Below, piece after piece: positions 57,567-61,457 of a stretch of DNA of 61,457 nucleotides. This stretch comes from JBDZUZ01 sp040255445 (GTDB lineage Bacteria > Planctomycetota > Phycisphaerae > Phycisphaerales > UBA1924). Numbering within the stretch: the stretch's first letter is position 1; each line of letters starts with the position of its first letter. Location of the stretch: assembly GCA_040255445.1 (NCBI GenBank), contig JBDZUZ010000006.1:1-61457 (forward strand), in the 5' to 3' direction. Under the pieces are notes generated by a model. That model had not been told where the DNA came from, ran no database searches, and saw only the letters and a list, made by a program, of their open reading frames with translations. A program made the translations under genes and the position numbers.

Positions 57567-59246
57567 ATGCTTGACACACGCCATTTCGTCGTGCGAACAC
57601 TGCTCGCCGAGGGCCAGGTCCGCGAGCAGGATGTCCGCCGCGCCCAGGAGCACGCGGTCGCTTCGGGCATCGACCTTCTTGATGCCATGGTCGGGCTCGG
57701 CGTCGTCACCTCGCGCAAGCTCGCCATCGCCCGGGCCAAGATCTGCGAATACCCGTTCGTCGACCTGACCCACTACGACATCGATATCCAGAACGCGCGT
57801 CTGCTCCCGCGTCCCCTCGCCGAGCGCTTCACCGCGTTCCCGCTCTTCGTTGTCGGCGGTGTGGCGACGGTCGCGATGCTCGACCCGCTCAACCTGCACG
57901 CGATCGACCAGGTCCGCCAGCAGCTCAAGATGGATGTCGACCCCGTGCTGGCGGATGCGGACCACCTCCGCGCCCTCATCTCCCGGGCGTACAGCCTCGC
58001 CCAGCACTCCGAGACCGAGGACACCGACACGCAGCCGGAGGCAACCGCCTCGCTGACTACAGGCGATGAACCGATCGTCGCGGCCGTGAATCAGGTGATC
58101 GCCGGGGCTGTCGATGCCGGGGCGAGCGACATCCACATCAACCCCGACGAGCACGACCTGCACCTTCGGTACCGCATCGACGGACAGCTCGCGCCGCAGC
58201 AGGGCCCGCCGCGGAGCGTCCACGCCGGGCTGGTGCAGCGTCTCAAGGTCCTCGCCCGCCTCGACCTGACGCAGACCCGCCGGCCGCAGGACGGCAAGTT
58301 CCGCTTCCAGCGAGGGGCGCAGTCGGTCGACATCCGGCTCAGCCTCATGCCGACGGTGCACGGCGAGAACGTCGTGATGCGTCTGCTCAGCTCCGCATCA
58401 CGGATCGGCGATGTCGCGTCCCTCGGGATGCCCACAGACATCGCCGGCTGGTACGACGAACTGATCCGCCGCCCGCACGGGCTGATGCTGGTCACCGGCC
58501 CGACCGGTTCGGGCAAGACCACGACGCTGTACACCGCTCTCAACGCGATCAACTCCCCCGACCGCAACATCATGACGATCGAGGACCCGGTGGAGATCCG
58601 GCTCCCGCTGGTGCGGCAGATCCAGGTCAACACCGAGATCGGGCTCACGTTCGCCTCGGCGCTGCGGTCGGTGCTGCGTCAGGATCCCGATGTCATCCTC
58701 GTCGGCGAGATCCGCGACCAGGAGACCGCCAGGATCGCCGTGCAATCCGCGCTCACCGGCCACATGGTCTTTTCAACGCTTCACACCAACGACTCGGTTG
58801 GCGCTGTGGCACGCCTCCGCGATCTCGAACTGCCCGCCTTCGCCATCAACAACGCGCTGCTCGCAGCGATCGCGCAGCGGCTGGTGCGCAAGGTCTGCAC
58901 CGACTGTCGCGGCCCCGAGACGGATCATGACCTCGTCGCCCGCTGGCAGCCCATGCGGCCCGGAGCATCGTTCATCCGTGGCGCGGGCTGCGCTCGCTGC
59001 CTGCGGACCGGTTTCAAGGGTCGGTTGGGCGTCTACGAGATGTTCCGCGTGACCGCGCGGACCCAGGCCCTGATCGAGGCGAACGCCGTCCGCGGCGAGC
59101 TCGAGAGAGCCGCCGCGCTCGATGGCATGCGGCTGATATGGGAGGACGGCCTCGACAAGGCCGCCCGCGGCATCACCAGCCTCGGCGAGATCGCGCGTCT
59201 GCGCGGCGTGATCGAGAGCGACGATGTCCGGAGGCTCGCGGCATGA
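57567..59246 (+). CDS. gspE: Type II secretion/type IV pilus ATPase (GspE/PilB)
   Basis: This 559-residue hexameric assembly ATPase has an N-terminal GspE_N domain (about 10-150). The catalytic domain has Walker A GPTGSGKTTTLY (about 311), the Asp box MTIEDPVEIRLPLVRQIQVN, Walker B LRQDPDVILVGEIRD (about 370) and the His box STLHTNDSVGA. A zinc-type tetracysteine follows in CTDC (about 443) and CARC (about 475). It energises pseudopilin or pilin polymerisation. The stop overlaps the gspF start (ATGA). Confidence 0.95.
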   Translation: MLDTRHFVVRTLLAEGQVREQDVRRAQEHAVASGIDLLDAMVGLGVVTSRKLAIARAKICEYPFVDLTHYDIDIQNARLLPRPLAERFTAFPLFVVGGVATVAMLDPLNLHAIDQVRQQLKMDVDPVLADADHLRALISRAYSLAQHSETEDTDTQPEATASLTTGDEPIVAAVNQVIAGAVDAGASDIHINPDEHDLHLRYRIDGQLAPQQGPPRSVHAGLVQRLKVLARLDLTQTRRPQDGKFRFQRGAQSVDIRLSLMPTVHGENVVMRLLSSASRIGDVASLGMPTDIAGWYDELIRRPHGLMLVTGPTGSGKTTTLYTALNAINSPDRNIMTIEDPVEIRLPLVRQIQVNTEIGLTFASALRSVLRQDPDVILVGEIRDQETARIAVQSALTGHMVFSTLHTNDSVGAVARLRDLELPAFAINNALLAAIAQRLVRKVCTDCRGPETDHDLVARWQPMRPGASFIRGAGCARCLRTGFKGRLGVYEMFRVTARTQALIEANAVRGELERAAALDGMRLIWEDGLDKAARGITSLGEIARLRGVIESDDVRRLAA

Positions 59247-60448
59247 GCCTGCGCAGCTTCGAGTATGTCGCCGCGGAAGCAACCGGCGAGATCCGGCGCG
59301 GCCAGATACGCGGACAGGACGCTTCCGATGCGTTCCGCCGCGTCCGCGCTGCCGGCCTGACGCCTATCGAGCTCGAGCCGGTCCGCGAGCCGCGTCCGCT
59401 GCTCTCCCGTCAACGCGTCAACGCGTCGGATGTCGCAGGGCTCACCCGCGAACTGGCCGTTCTCGTCGAGGCCCGCATCCCGCTGGACCGCGGCCTGGCC
59501 ACCATCGCCGAACACGCCGACAAGGAGAGCGTCCGGACGCTCGTCCGCGATATGGCCGCGACCATCGAGGCCGGCTCACCGATGACCGAAGCGCTCGAGC
59601 GCCACGAGTCCGTCTTCGGCGAGGTCTATATCGAGACCGTCCGCGCCGCGGAACGCTCGGGCAACCTGCTCGCGGTAATGTCGCACCTGGCCGAGATGCT
59701 CGATCGCCAGATCGAGTCCCGGCAGCAACTCCGCCGCGCGCTCAGCTACCCGCTTATCGTGCTCGGCGTCGTCGTCGTCGCTCTTGTCACGATCATCGTC
59801 TTCGTCATCCCGCGCTTCGGAGCCACCTTCGACGCCCACGGCGTCGAGATGCCCGTCCTGACGCAGCTGCTCAAAGCGGTCGGTGAGTCGATGCGATCCT
59901 GGTGGTGGGCGTACGGATCGGGGCTCGGCGGCTTGGTCGTCGGTCTGCTGCTGGCATGGCAGACACACTCGGGCCGCCGCGAGATCGAACGCTGGCTGAC
60001 GCGCATGCCGTATGTGCGTTCGGTCATCTCGGCCAACTCGACCGGGCGCTTCGCGCGGGTCATGAGCATCGGCCTCTCCTCCGGCCTCGACGTCATCGAC
60101 TCGCTGCTCATCGGCGGCCGCGCCACCGGCCGCGCCACCTTCGCGACCGAATGCGACCAGATGGCCGACCGGCTGCGGGCGGGCGAGGAACTCGCGCAGG
60201 TCCTCCGCGGCTGCGAGCACATGCCCAGCTTCGCCCGCCGGATGATCGGCGCGGGCAAGGACTCCGCGGAGCTCGCCAAGGCCTGCGACATCGTCGCACG
60301 CCACTTCGACCGCGAAGCGACGCACCTGACCCGGAACATCAACTCGGTCATCGAGCCCCTGCTCACCGTGGGCATGGCGATCATCGTGCTCGTTGTGGCG
60401 CTGTCGGTGTTCCTGCCCATGTGGCAGATGGTGCGGATCAATCAGTAA
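59243..60448 (+). CDS. gspF: Type II secretion/type IV pilus inner-membrane platform protein (GspF/PilC)
   Basis: This 401-residue protein has two repeated T2SF domains, each followed by helices: LTRELAVLVEARIPLDRGLA in the first and FARVMSIGLSSGLDVIDSLL in the second. Membrane segments lie around LSYPLIVLGVVVVALVTIIV, AYGSGLGGLVVGLLLAW and VGMAIIVLVVALSVFLPMW. It links the ATPase to pilin assembly. It starts at the ATG overlapping the gspE stop. Confidence 0.94.
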   Translation: MSLRSFEYVAAEATGEIRRGQIRGQDASDAFRRVRAAGLTPIELEPVREPRPLLSRQRVNASDVAGLTRELAVLVEARIPLDRGLATIAEHADKESVRTLVRDMAATIEAGSPMTEALERHESVFGEVYIETVRAAERSGNLLAVMSHLAEMLDRQIESRQQLRRALSYPLIVLGVVVVALVTIIVFVIPRFGATFDAHGVEMPVLTQLLKAVGESMRSWWWAYGSGLGGLVVGLLLAWQTHSGRREIERWLTRMPYVRSVISANSTGRFARVMSIGLSSGLDVIDSLLIGGRATGRATFATECDQMADRLRAGEELAQVLRGCEHMPSFARRMIGAGKDSAELAKACDIVARHFDREATHLTRNINSVIEPLLTVGMAIIVLVVALSVFLPMWQMVRINQ

Positions 60449-60554
60449 AGGCGTAATAGACCGGACCCCCGCGGCACGATCGGGCCGCCCCCCGGGCGGG
60501 AAACGACCGGCGCGAGCGGGACAGGCGTACTCCAAGAGGCGGACGGACGGAGAG

Positions 60555-60590
60555 TGGGGGGCGTGGGAGGCGTGGGGGGCGTGGGGGGCG
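60555..60590 (+). repeat. Four 9-bp tandem repeats
   Basis: TGGGGGGCG occurs as four head-to-tail units; the second has A for one G. The tract lies 21 bp before the pseudopilin start codon. Length variation could alter spacing upstream of that gene. Confidence 0.8.
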
Positions 60591-60611
60591 ACGGAGCGAC
60601 GGAGGTGTCTG

Positions 60612-61088
60612 ATGCGTTCAGTCTTCAGGATGCGTGCTTTCACGATGCTCGAGGTCATGGTCGTCGTGATCATCCTGGGCATTCTCGCGGCGATGGTCAT
60701 GCCGCAGTTCGGCGGCGTCAGCGCTGATGCCCGCACCGCGGCCACGCAGGCCGCGCTCGCCGGTGTGCGCTCCTCGATCGCCGCGTACCGCGCTGAAACC
60801 GTCCTGTCCGGGAGCGATGTCTTCCCGACCTTCGCGCAACTCAACGATCCCGGCCGCGTCCTCAAGGCTGAGATCCCCGCCAACCCGTTCACGGGCGTGT
60901 CGGGTGTGCAGGCTGTCACCGCAACGCAGGCGGATCAGCGGGCCGTGATCAACGAGCAGGCCTTCGGGTGGAACTACTTCGTCGACAACTCGAGCATCCC
61001 CGCGCGGGCCGTGTTCTACGCGAACACACGCGCAGAGACCACCAGCCTCACCGCCAGCGGCACGAAGCGCAACGCCTGCGACCTATGA
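60612..61088 (+). CDS. Type II secretion pseudopilin (GspG-like)
   Basis: This 158-residue protein starts at ATG 60612, 6 nt after GGAGGT. The leader MRSVFRMRA is followed by FTMLEVMVVVIILGILAAMV, the class III prepilin helix with Glu at +5. The residue before the cleavage site is Ala instead of the usual Gly. The remainder fits a short pseudopilin: helix to about 60, then a small globular end with WNYFVDNSSIPARAVFYANT. The prepilin peptidase encoded at 15844 is the likely processing enzyme. Its stop overlaps the next ATG. Confidence 0.9.
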   Translation: MRSVFRMRAFTMLEVMVVVIILGILAAMVMPQFGGVSADARTAATQAALAGVRSSIAAYRAETVLSGSDVFPTFAQLNDPGRVLKAEIPANPFTGVSGVQAVTATQADQRAVINEQAFGWNYFVDNSSIPARAVFYANTRAETTSLTASGTKRNACDL

Positions 61089-61457
61089 CCAGATTGCCCG
61101 CCAACCCGCGACGCGGCTTCAGCCTTCTCGAGGTGGCGGTGGTGTTGCTCGTCATCGGCATCATGGCGATCGCAGCCGCCCCGTCGATCGGCGCAGCCCG
61201 TGACATGCGCACCGGCGGCGTCGTCACCGCGATCCAGCAGCGCCTCCTCGAAGCGCGATCGCGGGCGATGGCGACCGGCCGGCCCCACGCGGTCAGCATC
61301 GACGCCGCGGCCGGATCGCTACAGATGCTGTGGATCCCGGCGACCGGCGACAACCCGCGTCCGGTCGAGGGTGCGTCCGCGAGCCTCCGCCTCGCCGATC
61401 TGGGCCCCGCCGATTCCTTCACGCGCATCGCCGCCGGCGATCCCGCGGGCTCGACCG
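61085..61457 (+). CDS. Type II secretion pseudopilin (GspH-like), cut by the window end
   Basis: The first 124 residues are visible. After the basic leader MTRLPANPRRG comes FSLLEVAVVLLVIGIMAIAA, a canonical prepilin helix with Gly at -1 and Glu at +5. IQQRLLEARSRAMATGRPHA then matches the GspH/FimT region. The ATG overlaps the stop of the preceding pseudopilin (ATGA), so this is one operon continuing past the window. Confidence 0.9.
   Translation, partial: MTRLPANPRRGFSLLEVAVVLLVIGIMAIAAAPSIGAARDMRTGGVVTAIQQRLLEARSRAMATGRPHAVSIDAAAGSLQMLWIPATGDNPRPVEGASASLRLADLGPADSFTRIAAGDPAGST

Overview
The window is about 61 kb of GC-rich chromosome. Gene order and protein types (extended Opp permeases, FAS1 beside an ECF sigma/RskA pair, a general-secretion pseudopilin cluster, generally weak Shine-Dalgarno signals) fit a Planctomycetota bacterium, most likely of the Phycisphaerae. 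That placement is inference and no marker here proves it. No rRNA, CRISPR, insertion sequence or phage genes are visible.

Layout. 0.1-1.6 kb: a tRNA-Pro and two tandem DUF6928-type genes produced by duplication of a ~716 bp unit, with a decayed second tRNA. 1.6-4 kb (minus): purB preceded by a HepT/MntA toxin-antitoxin pair. 4-11.7 kb: a peptide-type ABC importer operon with two C-type permeases and one ATPase. 11.8-18 kb: a glycosyltransferase, an exported protein with an in-frame amber codon, xseA-xseB, prepilin peptidase and an OmpA-type lipoprotein. 18.2-23.2 kb: a FAS1 protein, an ECF sigma/anti-sigma pair, and a ferredoxin-type membrane protein fused to a TPR-like tail. 23.3-24.5 kb: tRNA-Val, a sigma-like gene, tRNA-Thr, tRNA-Tyr. 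24.6-29.8 kb: a TetR-MFP-RND efflux set. 30-33.4 kb: a large hybrid histidine kinase.

33.4-37.7 kb (minus): DUF1622, a TIGR01777 epimerase, then an ArsR-led cassette (SRPBCC, DinB, DUF1579, DUF1428). 37.9-45.3 kb: an acyltransferase with embedded ankyrin repeats, four paralogous membrane proteins around a SUKH-type gene, and a lipoprotein amidase with a relic fragment of a second copy. 45.3-53.2 kb (minus): an apparent amino-sugar/peptidoglycan recycling operon (SSS symporter, GH20, AnmK, MurQ) followed by a dehydrogenase and a PLP enzyme. 53.25-53.65 kb: a four-unit repeat array whose stem shows compensatory changes, so it looks like structured RNA read from the minus strand; I regard it as the most novel feature. 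53.8-56.9 kb (minus): a Tat-type superoxide dismutase and rpsB-tsf. 57.1 kb to the end: PilZ, GspE, GspF and two pseudopilins, the last cut by the window edge.

Many neighbouring genes overlap by ATGA or TGATG, so translational coupling is common. Several genes have a -10 element 7-10 nt before the start codon, which suggests leaderless mRNAs.
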